NCBI GenBank assembly: GCA_963787485.1
Contig: CAWBDF010000005.1
Coordinates: forward strand, 169,349-233,348
From: Bog-473 sp963787485
Lineage (GTDB): Bacteria > Actinomycetota > Acidimicrobiia > Acidimicrobiales > RAAP-2
Length of the DNA: 64,000 bases
Direction of reading: 5' to 3'
The position numbers and the translations under genes were made by a program. Shown one piece after another: positions 52,401 to 60,870 of the stretch. The notes beneath the pieces were generated by a model, which was not told the origin of the DNA, did no database searches, and saw only the letters and a list, made by a program, of their open reading frames with translations. Each line of letters starts with the position of its first letter. The first letter of the stretch is position 1.

Positions 52401-52489
52401 GTTGGACGTGCTCATCGAGACCGAGCTGCGTCAGCCTCGATGCCCGCGTTGTGGCGGAGCCGTTAAACGTGCTGGAGCCGAGCTCCTCT

Positions 52490-52698
52490 CCGGCCCGCCC
52501 TAGGCCGGGCAGCTTTGAGAGGAAGGTTAGTTTTTGAGCAATGGCCTGGAATGTGAGGTCGGCAGCCAGTACTTCTCCGACGATCTCCTGCAGTGCGAAC
52601 CCGGCAAGCAGCACCTGTGCTCGAAGCTCGATGGCGGCAAAGGTATCCACGATGCCGCCGAGCAGAAGTTGCCGACGGTCGGTCGCCTCATCGTTCAT
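52490..52698 (-). pseudogene. 5' fragment of an unidentified gene
   Basis: A minus-strand frame beginning MNDEATDRRQLLLGGIVDTF and ELRAQVLLAGFALQEIVGEV looks like true helical protein for about 70 residues. After GRAGEELG it turns into the reverse strand of the IS remnants. No family recognised. I take it as the start of a gene cut by the ISL3 debris; it could be coincidental. Confidence 0.35.
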
Positions 52699-52723
52699 TA
52701 AGGGGTGATCGTAACCACCCGAC

Positions 52724-52856
52724 CCAGGTGCTCCCGGCGGCTCCCGACTTCAATGCCGACGAAGGGCACCAGGTCTACGTCGACCCAGCCGGGCACCCGT
52801 TCTGCATTGGCTGGGGGCATCCGCCTCACGAACAAGGCGCGTCGCCAAGGCATTGA
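52724..52856 (+). pseudogene. 3' end of a VOC-fold gene
   Basis: The frame contains APDFNADEGHQVYVDPAGHP and FCIGWGHP, the last strand and helix of a VOC/glyoxalase-like protein with the DPAGHPFC motif. Nothing upstream belongs to it, so only the tail survives. It marks former gene content near the right end of the island. Confidence 0.6.
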
Positions 52857-53047
52857 AACCTGGACCGCCGCGGAGCTGATTTAGTACGTCGAGAACGTCG
52901 ACGGCTAGAGATCGGTAGGTTTGGGTCAACGGGCGCGAATGGGCGCGAATCTCGCGGCAAGTACAGACGGCTGCGGACGGATACGGTCAAACCTTCAAGT
53001 AAAACAAGGTAAACCTCTAAACGTCCTGGTTCTCCTCACCCGTACCA

Positions 53048-53089
53048 TTAATCCCAAGGTGCCGGGATCGAGACCCGGGCGGCCCACCA
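53048..53089 (+). repeat. Right attachment repeat: displaced 3' half of tRNA-Lys
   Basis: Bases 53048-53087 repeat 41508-41547 exactly and continue with CA, so this copy encodes the acceptor end plus ACCA. It lacks the 5' half of a tRNA. This is the original chromosomal 3' end left behind when the island inserted. About 110 bases upstream (52927-52946) the 10-mer GGGCGCGAAT occurs twice in tandem. Confidence 0.9.
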
Positions 53090-53142
53090 GAAAGCGATCA
53101 CGAGATGGGCGGTAAGCCGACGAGTTGTGCTCGTCCGGTTGA

Positions 53143-54585
53143 CTACTGCGAGTCGACGCCCTTTGACGCCGCCGGCTGATCGATCGGGATCCACACCTGA
53201 AAACGGGTGTCACCTGGCTTGGACTCAACCCGGATGTCGCCGTGGTGGCGGCGCACGACGATCCTGTAGCTGATATCCAGGCCGAGTCCCGTGCCCTCAC
53301 CGACATCCTTGGTCGTGAAGAAGGGTTCGAAGATGCGCCGCTGAAGCTCGGCCGGGATCCCGGGTCCCGTGTCGCCGATCTCGACAAGGACACAATCGCG
53401 ATCGTGGGCGGTGCGAATCGTGAGTGTCCCTTTGCCACCCATCGCGTCGATGGCGTTGTCGATGATGTTCGTCCACACCTGGTTGAGCTCGCCACCGCGT
53501 GCCAGAACCTTGGGAAGCGAGCGGTCGTAGTCTCGTACGACTTTCACGCCTTGCTTGAGCTTGTGAACGAAGATGATCAGGGTGCTCTCGAGCCCGTCGT
53601 GAATGTCGATCTCCTCGAGCGGGGCCTTGTCGAGGTGGCTGTAGTCCTTCATGGCGCCAACCAGTTCGGAGATGCGGCCGGCTGAGCTTCGAATCTCACC
53701 GACGAGACCCTCCACGTCCAGGACGGTCGACAGCCAGCGCAGGGCGTATGGCGCTGCCGGGCCGGTGCACCCCACGACGCGGTCCAGCCAAGCTTCATCG
53801 AGGCCGGCTGAGGCCAGGGCGGGCGCCAGCTCCCACGGGTCCTCCACACCGGCGTCCTGAAGGCGGGCGGCCAGGGCGTCCTCGAGATCTCCAGCCTCCA
53901 GCGTCGAGAGCCTCGGAGCGGTGCCAGCTCGTTCGATTGCCTCGTTCAGCAGGTCGAGCAGACCATGGAGTTCGCCCTGAGCGAGTTGGGGCGCCAGCTT
54001 GACCATGGCCTGGCGGCCTTCCTGGAGTCGACCGCTGAGCGCTTCGGCCGCTCGCGCCTCGGCGGCCGCTGGGTTGTTGAGCTCATGGGCCAGACCGGCG
54101 GACAACGAACCGAGGGCGATCAGCTTTTCCCGTTGTCCCGTAAGGGCTTCGGCGTTGGTCATTCCCAGGAACAGCCCGTCCAGCAAGTGTGTTGCCATGG
54201 GGAACCATGTGTTGAGCACCTTGGCGAAGTCCTCACCGCGCAGCCGGAACAGGCGGCTGCGCGTCACGGCCCGAAGACTGGATACGTAGGACTCATCCGC
54301 CGAAGAGGGAATGAACGCACGGGTGGCCCCTGCGTAGGCCCCAGCCTGATTCGCCGTCGACAGCACCACGTCGGAGCCATCGAGGCGCTTAATCAGCTGG
54401 ATTTCGCCGTCAAGAAGAACATAAAACGACTCGGCCGGGGCGCCCTCGTCGTAGACATTGACTCCCGGATCATGCGATTCGACGGTGCCATGTTGAACCA
54501 GCCAATCCAGCTGCTCGTCGGTAAGGCTCTCGAAGAGAAAGGTCCTCCGCAGCTCCTCTTTCAAGTTGACCGGCTCCGCGCTCAC
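53143..54585 (-). CDS. Soluble histidine kinase with N-terminal cyclic-nucleotide-binding domain
   Basis: A 480-residue kinase without membrane helices. Residues about 10-140 are a cNMP-binding roll (RRTFLFESLTDEQLDWLVQH, VYDEGAPAESFYVLLDGEIQ, SSLRAVTRSRLFRLRGEDFA). The dimerisation helix carries IALGSLSAGLAHELNNPAAA with the phospho-accepting His. The ATPase domain has GGELNQVWTNIIDNAIDAMG, EIGDTGPGIPAE and GEGTGLGLDISYRIV. Its ATG overlaps the stop of the receiver/reductase gene by four bases, so the two are partners. Located directly outside the island's right att site. Confidence 0.9.
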   Translation of the reverse strand: MSAEPVNLKEELRRTFLFESLTDEQLDWLVQHGTVESHDPGVNVYDEGAPAESFYVLLDGEIQLIKRLDGSDVVLSTANQAGAYAGATRAFIPSSADESYVSSLRAVTRSRLFRLRGEDFAKVLNTWFPMATHLLDGLFLGMTNAEALTGQREKLIALGSLSAGLAHELNNPAAAEARAAEALSGRLQEGRQAMVKLAPQLAQGELHGLLDLLNEAIERAGTAPRLSTLEAGDLEDALAARLQDAGVEDPWELAPALASAGLDEAWLDRVVGCTGPAAPYALRWLSTVLDVEGLVGEIRSSAGRISELVGAMKDYSHLDKAPLEEIDIHDGLESTLIIFVHKLKQGVKVVRDYDRSLPKVLARGGELNQVWTNIIDNAIDAMGGKGTLTIRTAHDRDCVLVEIGDTGPGIPAELQRRIFEPFFTTKDVGEGTGLGLDISYRIVVRRHHGDIRVESKPGDTRFQVWIPIDQPAASKGVDSQ

Positions 54586-56257
54586 AAGAGCTCCAGGTAG
54601 CGATGCACGAGCGTCACCGCCATGGCGCCCTCGCCAACGGCCGACGCCACCCGCTTGACCGATTGACCTCGCACGTCTCCCGCCGCGAATACCCCGGGGA
54701 CGCTTGTCTCCAGGAAGTAAGGATGGCGTTCGAGCGGCCAGTCTGCCGGGAGCTGCCCATCGGTGAGCAGGTCCGGTCCGGTCAGGACGAACCCATTTTC
54801 ATCACGGAGCACTTCTTTGCCGAGCCAGTCCGTACAGGGCGCGGCGCCAATGAAGACAAACAGCCAAGAGGCCTCGATCTCCTCCTCGGTGCCAGTCGTC
54901 AGGTCAGCGATCCTCAACCGTTCGAGGTGGTCGCTCCCACTCGCTCCCACCACTTCGGCACAGGTGCGAACATGCACGTTCGGAAGTTCGGCGATCTGCT
55001 CGACGAGGTAACGGGACATCGAGCGCTCGAGGCTCTGCCCTCGTACCAAGATCGTGACCCTGCGGGCCGTGGTGGCAAAGAACACCGCGGCCTGGCCGGC
55101 CGAGTTGGCTCCACCGACGATGTAGACGTCCTCGTCCTTGGTGGACTGCGCTTCGGTCGTCGCCGCCCCGTAAAAGACGCCGCGTCCGCTAAAGCTGTCG
55201 ACGCCGGGGGCCTCCAAGCGCCGGTACGCGACTCCCGTGGTGATCAGTACTGAATGAGCCGACAGCTCCCCGCCGTTCGCCAAGCGAACAACCCGGGCCG
55301 ACCCGCACACCTCCAGCTTGGCCACCTCCGAGGTGAGCAGCATTTCCGCCCCGAACCGGCGAGCCTGGGTGGTCGCCCTCCACGCCAGGTCTGCCGCCCC
55401 GGATCCCCGACGGGAAGCCGAGGTAGTTCTCGATTCTGGAGCTCTGGCCAGCCTGGCCCCCCGTCGCCTCCCGCTCTACCAGCACGCGTGCGCAAACCCT
55501 CCGAGGCGGCGTAGACGGCAGCACCCAGGCCGGCTGGCCCGCCCCCGATCACGATGATGTCGTAAAAGGGGAGAGAGGGCGTCGACGAGAGCCCGAGGGC
55601 GTCGGCAACCTCGGTCGTCGAAGGAGCCCGCAACGTGAGGCCCGAGTCGGTGATGACGAGGGGAAGGTGGTCCTCGTCCGCTCCATTGGCGGCCAGGAGC
55701 CTCGCGGCCTCCGCGTCGCGATCGAGCTCGAACCACCTGAACGGCACCTGATTGCGGGTCAAGAAGTCCTTGACCTCGTGCGACGGGCCCGACCAGCGAT
55801 GTCCGACGACCCGTATCCGGTCGTCCGTTTTGATCCGATCCTGCATCTTCCAGTCTTCGAGAAGGTCGTCGAGGACCGGATAGAGCTTCTCCTGCGGTGG
55901 GTCCCACGGTTTCAGCAGGTAGTACTGCACATCGGCCCGGTTGATGGCCGCGATGGCTGCGTCGGTGTCGGCGTATGCAGTGAGGAGGACCCGGCGGGCT
56001 TTGGGGTAGAACTCGCGAGCCTGGGCGAGAAACTCGACGCCGGTCATGTCCGGCATACGCTGGTCGGCCAGCACTAAGCCGACCCGTTCGTCCCGCAGCT
56101 TGAGTTCCTTGAGGGCGTCAAGGGCTGCCGGCCCGGACTCGGCCCGGCGAATGCGGTACTCCTCGCCGTACTGCTGCCGCAGGTCGCGGGCCAAGGCTCG
56201 GGAAACTTCGGGGTCGTCATCCACTGTCAGCAGGATCGGGAGCGGCATCGGTGCCAT
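54582..56257 (-). CDS. Response-regulator receiver fused to thioredoxin-reductase-like domain, two frame breaks
   Basis: The N-terminus is a receiver: ILLTVDDDPEVSRALARDL, phospho-acceptor Asp in GLVLADQRMPDMTG, Lys in YYLLKPWDPP. A thioredoxin-like linker (RNQVPFRWFELDRDAEAARL) leads to an FAD domain (IIVIGGGPAGLGAAVYAASE). Single extra bases near 55490 and 55400 break the frame around VLVEREATGGQAGQSSRIEN; the C-terminal part (VYIVGGANSAGQAAVFFATT, GVFAAGDVRGQSVKRVASA) is the NADPH/FAD end. At the place of the redox CxxC of thioredoxin reductases stands GVFYGAATTEA, so both Cys are missing. It is cotranscribed with the cNMP-domain kinase downstream. Confidence 0.85.
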
Positions 56258-56889
56258 TTTCGCGCGGTCTCCCGGTTGTCGAACCCAGGCTCAGGGTGGG
56301 GTGAGGTTCAGGCCGGGCCTAGTCGCTCGAATTCAGGTTCAGCCCGCCCCGGAGTTCCTCTGGGCAATCCGAGTTGGCAAATCATTCGGTGCACCCACGA
56401 GGACGAGAGCGCGTGGACGAGCGGACCAGGTCAGGAGCACTACAGCGAAGCGGGCCGACTCCTTGGTCGCATATCGGCGCTTCGCCTTGTAGCCCCAATC
56501 GGACGACTCTCGTAATGCCGGATCCCGGCTCGAAATTCGAGACACACACACTTGCACGCAGTGCGGATCCACCCCGTCGTCCCACCGGACTCTGTCTCGG
56601 GTGTTCACCGGTGGTGACGGACCAACGACGGGCTCATTCATCCACGCCGGGCTTACCAGGCCGGCCTCGTCCATTGTGTCGAACTGTGTCGGTCCCGGGC
56701 CGTCAAGGCACGGCGTCGACGTGTCGACGCCTCGGCGGAGCCGACCTATGACTGCCCTGGCGTCGACGACTCGGGCCGAGCAGGCGACTGGCCCCTCAGG
56801 CCCCTTACCAGGAGAGGCGACATTCCCGTGGACATCGATGTGGACGTCGACAATGCACGATGGGCAGGGCGACCCAGGAATCAGCGAGC
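56258..56889. other. Region without a convincing gene
   Basis: About 630 bases between the receiver/reductase gene and a small helix-turn-helix gene. Several frames are open, the longest on the minus strand with 184 codons (56339-56893), but none shows recognisable protein features, codon bias or a good ribosome site. It may hold decayed sequence of a mobile element, given the excisionase-like gene next to it. Confidence 0.4.
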
Positions 56890-57120
56890 TCACGGCGTGC
56901 TCGAGTCAGCGCCGTCGCTCGAGCCGGTTTCGACGAGGGCGAGAAGGGCGATCTTGGGCACGAGACGGCGTCGGCCGAGGCAGATGACGGGGAGCTCTCC
57001 TCGAGCGACGAGCTCGTAGGCGAAGGCTCGAGAGATCCCGAGCAACGCTGCCGCTTCGCCAACGCTATAGACGAGTCGATCGGTACGCGGTTCGAGACAA
57101 GCGCTCGTCTCGGTGTCCAT
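56890..57120 (-). CDS. Excisionase-like helix-turn-helix DNA-binding protein
   Basis: A 76-residue MerR-fold/HTH_17 protein: RLVYSVGEAAALLGISRAFA forms the helix-turn-helix, then YELVARGELPVICLGRRRLV supplies the wing with the GRR(R) residues typical of excisionase and BldC-like proteins. The ATG at 57120 has AAGGAGG eight bases before it. No integrase lies beside it, so it is either an orphan Xis from a lost element or a small regulator. Confidence 0.8.
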   Translation of the reverse strand: MDTETSACLEPRTDRLVYSVGEAAALLGISRAFAYELVARGELPVICLGRRRLVPKIALLALVETGSSDGADSSTP

Positions 57121-57564
57121 TGCAGCCTCCTTGGCCAAAGGAATCTCCTTCCCTACCTACAGATGGGCAACGAGCGACCCCGTTTGGGACAACACCCAGG
57201 TCAGCGCCCTGGAGAATCGGTCATCGAGAGGCCGAATTTGGACCACGGTTGATCGCGATTACCGGGGAGACCAAGACCACCGAACAACGTAAGGAACCAG
57301 ACGGTGGACGTGGACGAAAGGGGGTCACGACGAACGACAGCAAGCGACCAGATGGCGAAATTCGAGATCTCGAGGGCGAGAATCGGCAGGAGTGTGTCGA
57401 AGATCTCACGCACAATCAGACTCAGACGATCAGGATTCTTCTGTACTCCCTCAAGCCGCAGGGCCATCGGCGGCGGCTCCGCCGCCGCCTCGGCCGGCAG
57501 GTGAACCGGGTTACGCCTGAGACCTGGTTTGGGAATCTGTGATGAGTTCCTGTACCCAGTCAAG
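57121..57564. other. Region without a confident gene; GC hairpin
   Basis: A minus-strand frame of 146 codons (57201-57641) has one hydrophobic stretch (DTLLPILALEISNFAIWSLA) but overlaps the end of the next gene and lacks a ribosome site, so I do not call it. A strong hairpin GGCGGCGG/CCGCCGCC at 57469-57486 lies 80 bases downstream of the SnoaL-type gene's stop and may terminate it. Confidence 0.4.
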
Positions 57565-58401
57565 TCAAACAGGCGCCTCGATTTCGTCATAAATTCGGAC
57601 GGCAGCCAGCAGGCCGGCCGGATTTCGCTCATAGACGGCAATTCCGGCTTGAGGTATCAAGTCGTGGCTACCCCATCGAACACAGTTGAATTCCAAGGCA
57701 CAACGCACGCCGTCGTCGGTCACGATGCACTGCTCCAGCGTCAGCCCGCCACCCGATTTGAAACACTCGGCGAAATAAGAACGCAGCTCACTCGAGCCAT
57801 GATGTAAAGAGTGCGGACCGAATGATTCGCGGAAGTACGCATCTGGGGCGAACGCGCTCACGATCGAGTCGAGATCTCCGGCGCTGAGCGCGGCCAGGTA
57901 TCGGTTGACAACGTCACTCAGCTTGATGTTTTCTGGCTTAAGCAAGGAGCGCCTGATGTGACGCTGCCCGTCGACCGGCCATTGGCTGCAATAGGTGCGG
58001 AACACCACGGACAGTTCGTTTGAGGACTCTGCAACGACGGCTATCGGCCAATCCACCGGCTGCCCGTTGTAGTCGTCCAGGTGCGCTTGCAGTTCGACTA
58101 CGGCTCGCCCACCAACCTTGGTAGAGGCGAAGGTTTCGATGCGGGCGTGGCGCTCAGCCCACAGGACTTGGTTGTTGCGGACAAACCGTCGAAGCTGTCT
58201 ATGACCGCGCACCTCCCCCTCCCGTGGGTCATAAATCACCACTTGCCCGGGCCATATTTCTTCCAGTTCGTGAGTGCGCCCGGTCTCGAGAGCGTTGAGG
58301 TATTGATGCACGGGATCAGCAAGACCGACAGAACGTGTCTGGCCACGGGCCAGTTCAACGGCGCTGACGAAATCTGGAAACCATGGCACTTTGCGCTCCA
58401 C
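57565..58401 (-). CDS. Protein with two SnoaL-like (NTF2-fold) domains
   Basis: A 278-residue protein with two NTF2-type domains: about residues 20-145 (VHQYLNALETGRTHELEEIW, VIYDPREGEVRGHRQLRRFV) and 160-275 (DVVNRYLAALSAGDLDSIVS, FAPDAYFRESFGPHSLHHGS). The fold binds or isomerises small molecules; many such proteins are polyketide-type cyclases or ketosteroid-isomerase relatives. The GTG at 58401 has GAGAAGGG upstream, which rules out the longer frame. It shares its two-domain plan, though not close sequence, with the island protein at 44747. Confidence 0.78.
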   Translation of the reverse strand: MERKVPWFPDFVSAVELARGQTRSVGLADPVHQYLNALETGRTHELEEIWPGQVVIYDPREGEVRGHRQLRRFVRNNQVLWAERHARIETFASTKVGGRAVVELQAHLDDYNGQPVDWPIAVVAESSNELSVVFRTYCSQWPVDGQRHIRRSLLKPENIKLSDVVNRYLAALSAGDLDSIVSAFAPDAYFRESFGPHSLHHGSSELRSYFAECFKSGGGLTLEQCIVTDDGVRCALEFNCVRWGSHDLIPQAGIAVYERNPAGLLAAVRIYDEIEAPV

Positions 58402-58560
58402 GATCCCTTCTCTTCGACCACCGGATGAGCCGGCCGGCGCGAGTCCACCCTTCGACCAAACGATAGGGCGCTCCTGGTGGCCGGACTCTGTCAAGGAGCT
58501 AGGTTTCGCCCTGTCGCTACCTCGTAAGAGGCGAAAGAGCGCTGGTAAGGGGGAGATCTC

Positions 58561-59469
58561 ATGACCCTCGGCTACGACAAACCCCTGTATCTGTTGGCCT
58601 TCGATCACAGGGGGTCGTTCGAGAAGGGGCTATTCGGGACGAAGGAACCGGTCTCGGCCGAGGTGAAGGCCGGCATCGTCGACACTAAGGAGCTGATCTT
58701 CGACGCCCACCTTGAGGTCGTGAAGGACGGTCGGGTGCCGGCATCGGCCGCAGGCGTGCTCGTGGACGAGGAGTTCGGGTCCTCGGTGGCACGCAAGGCC
58801 AAAGCAGAGGGGGCGCCACTCGCGATGCCGGTCGAGCGGTCGGGTCAAGACGAATTTCAGTTCGAGTACGGCGAGGATTATACGGAGCACATTGAGGCCT
58901 TCGACCCGACCTTCGCCAAGGTGCTCGTTCGCTACAACCCTGAGGGTGACGTCGAGCTGAACCAGCGGCAGGCCCAACGCCTGGCCCGGCTCTCGCGGTG
59001 GTTGCGCAAGCACGACCGCAAACTTCTCTTCGAGCTCCTGGTGCCCCCCACAACCGAGCAGCTCGACCGCTACGAAGACGCCGCGACCTACGACAACGAG
59101 CTGCGGCCATATCTCCTCATCGAAGCGATCCGCAGTCTGCAAACGGCAGACGTCGAGCCTGATGTGTGGAAGATCGAGGGACTCGACAGAGCCGAAGACT
59201 GCAAGAGAGCTGTAACTCAGGCTCGCAACGGAGGCCGTGACGGAGTGGTCTGCATCATCCTCGGCCGAGGCGCTGACGAGGCCAAGGTTCTCCATTGGCT
59301 AGAGGTGGCGGCGTCGGTAAATGGCGTCGACGGCTTTGCCGTGGGGCGGACCATCTGGTACGACGCACTCCAGGGGTTCCTTGCGGGAGAGGTCTCCCGA
59401 GAGGATGCGGTTCAGCAGATCGCCGGGAGGTATAAGGAGATGTACGACACCTACCTTGCCGCCACTTGA
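58561..59469 (+). CDS. DUF2090 / IolC C-terminal-like TIM-barrel aldolase family protein
   Basis: A 302-residue protein matching the DUF2090 domain that forms the C-terminal half of some IolC proteins: LYLLAFDHRGSFEKGLFG, VLVDEEFGSS, LAMPVERSGQDEFQFEYGED, FAKVLVRYNPEGD, KLLFELLVPPTTEQLDRYE, VWKIEGLDRAEDC and GFAVGRTIWYDALQGFLAG. It is thought to act as a 2-deoxy-5-keto-gluconate-6-phosphate aldolase-like enzyme in inositol or sugar-acid breakdown. ATG with a long GGGGGAG site. No inositol genes are nearby, so its substrate here is uncertain. Confidence 0.82.
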   Translation: MTLGYDKPLYLLAFDHRGSFEKGLFGTKEPVSAEVKAGIVDTKELIFDAHLEVVKDGRVPASAAGVLVDEEFGSSVARKAKAEGAPLAMPVERSGQDEFQFEYGEDYTEHIEAFDPTFAKVLVRYNPEGDVELNQRQAQRLARLSRWLRKHDRKLLFELLVPPTTEQLDRYEDAATYDNELRPYLLIEAIRSLQTADVEPDVWKIEGLDRAEDCKRAVTQARNGGRDGVVCIILGRGADEAKVLHWLEVAASVNGVDGFAVGRTIWYDALQGFLAGEVSREDAVQQIAGRYKEMYDTYLAAT

Positions 59470-59833
59470 GCGGGAGTTCCGGAACCCTATCCCGCTCCGA
59501 TCCGGGACGTCCTCCCGGTAATCACAAGGGGTCCCTAAGCACGTGCGTGCCCGAGGTTCGCCTGTGGTCGGCCGACGCCAAGCGCACACCGAACACAGCA
59601 TGAGGTCCGGACAGATCGAGCCATCGACCAAGTCCATCTCTCAACGCCTGAACGTTCGTCCCATTGTGCCCGTAGTCGGTGTGGGGACGCGCCGCCCGAA
59701 GCACCACCGATCACCTTCGAAGGATGCGCAGCTGTGCCGGTGTCCTCGAGAGCGAAGGCATTAGGGAACTTTGATATAGGGGGGTGCTCAACTTCAATCG
59801 CTGGTCATCGACATCACCGGCAAGCCGGCTGAT
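59470..59833. other. Intergenic region with no visible gene
   Basis: About 360 bases between convergent genes. Short open frames exist on both strands but none has protein-like composition or a ribosome site. I see no RNA gene or repeat. Confidence 0.5.
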
Positions 59834-60793
59834 TTACAAATGCGAAACGAGCTCAGCCACGATCTGTGCCGCCGGTTGCAGCTGAGTGGCCAGCGCAACG
59901 CTTTGTCCGGCCCACATTGAGAGCGCTTCGATGTCACCGGTCGTCCCCACCATCGGCGGTGCGGGCTCATAGCGGACGATTTCTTCGCCCGAAGCGAAAT
60001 GCGCGAGGACATCGCCGACTCCTGGTCTTCTCTCGAGCGGTGGCCGGCCCGCTGCCTCCCACAACTCCGCCGTCGAGTTGCGCAGGGCACGGTGCGGCGA
60101 ATCGGGCCAGTCGACGTCGTAGAGGTCGGGATACCACTCGGCATCCGTTTCGACCGCGTCCATCAAGCGGATGCGGTATTCCTCGTGGATCGGCATCTCC
60201 TGGGCCAGCAGAAACCGGGTACCCACCCACGCCGCCTGAGCGCCCAGGGCGAGAACCGCAGCCACGCCGCGAGCGTCCCCGATCCCGCCGGCCGCGACCA
60301 CCGGCACCGGCGCCACCGCGTCCACGACTGCAGGTACCAAGGGGAGCGTCGCAATCCGACCGCCCACGTGCCCCCCAGCCTCCCAACCTTGCGCCACAAT
60401 GATGTCAACTCCGCTCGCGACTGCCCGCCGCGCCTCTTCGGCACTTCCGACCGTACATAAAACAAGTCCCTTGGCGTCGTGGACCGGCTCCACGTAGCTG
60501 GCCGGATCTCCAAGAAACAGCGACACGATCCGCAAACCGGCCTCTAGGGCGTCGTTGAGGCGACGGTGCTGATCGGAGGTGAGAACCAGGTTGCCGCAAA
60601 AGGGACGATCAGTGAGCGCCGCCGTCTCGCGAACCACGTCCCCGGCAGGGGTGGACCACGTCAGCGTTACCATGCCGAGCCCACCAGCATTCGAGACCGC
60701 TGCAGCCAGTTCGGGCACTGCCACCATGGCGGCCAGGACGATCGGTTGTTCAATCCCGAGCAGTTCGCACACGGGCGTTCGCATCAGCACCAC
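59834..60793 (-). CDS. Nitronate monooxygenase / 2-nitropropane dioxygenase family protein
   Basis: A 319-residue FMN-dependent TIM barrel: RTPVCELLGIEQPIVLAAMV, AAAVSNAGGLGMVTLTW, VDIIVAQGWEAGGHVGGRIA (catalytic-region His), VVAAGGIGDARGVAAVLALG and AWVGTRFLLAQEMPIHEEY. These are the standard NMO/enoyl-reductase II motifs. It would oxidise nitronates or act on a related substrate. GTG at 60793 or ATG at 60784 may be the start. Part of a run of minus-strand redox genes (redoxin, cupin) but with gaps of 60-80 bases, so co-transcription is possible, not certain. Confidence 0.88.
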   Translation of the reverse strand: MVLMRTPVCELLGIEQPIVLAAMVAVPELAAAVSNAGGLGMVTLTWSTPAGDVVRETAALTDRPFCGNLVLTSDQHRRLNDALEAGLRIVSLFLGDPASYVEPVHDAKGLVLCTVGSAEEARRAVASGVDIIVAQGWEAGGHVGGRIATLPLVPAVVDAVAPVPVVAAGGIGDARGVAAVLALGAQAAWVGTRFLLAQEMPIHEEYRIRLMDAVETDAEWYPDLYDVDWPDSPHRALRNSTAELWEAAGRPPLERRPGVGDVLAHFASGEEIVRYEPAPPMVGTTGDIEALSMWAGQSVALATQLQPAAQIVAELVSHL

Positions 60794-60870
60794 GCACCCT
60801 TTCGCTCGGGTTCACAGCAAGGCAACCAGCGTCGATTGAACTCATCTCGCTCGCGCAGGCCCGCTTCAAG

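Larger units (their letters stand above)
51963..52480 (+). pseudogene. ISL3-family transposase 5' remnant, split by a small IS3 derivative
   Basis: From 51963 the frame reads VETDPERMLAAMVRIPGVTV IEARTTADTL in ISL3 N-terminal style, then is interrupted at 52052. Past the insertion it resumes as DVLIETELRQPRCPRCGGAV with a CPRC zinc-binding pair. Removing the 348-bp insert and one copy of its GTTG target duplication restores a continuous frame. The gene ends about 52480 with the rest of the transposase missing. ISL3 identity is inferred from the N-terminal pattern. Confidence 0.65.
41508..53047. mobile_element. Genomic island integrated in tRNA-Lys
   Basis: The 40 bases 41508-41547, from the anticodon loop to just past the acceptor stem of tRNA-Lys, recur exactly at 53048-53087. 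This is the signature of integration by a tyrosine recombinase at a tRNA gene, and gives an island of about 11.5 kb. Inside are IS elements at both ends and a catabolic gene set of lower G+C than the flanks, with TTA codons that are rare elsewhere in the window. No integrase gene is left, so the element looks immobile. Confidence 0.85.

Noticed and set aside
56339..56893. 184-codon minus-strand frame
   Set aside because: No recognisable family, no ribosome site, and mixed composition; it overlaps the end of the helix-turn-helix gene.
57201..57641. 146-codon minus-strand frame with a hydrophobic segment
   Set aside because: It overlaps the end of a well-supported gene on the same strand, has no ribosome site, and contains a perfect GC hairpin in its middle.
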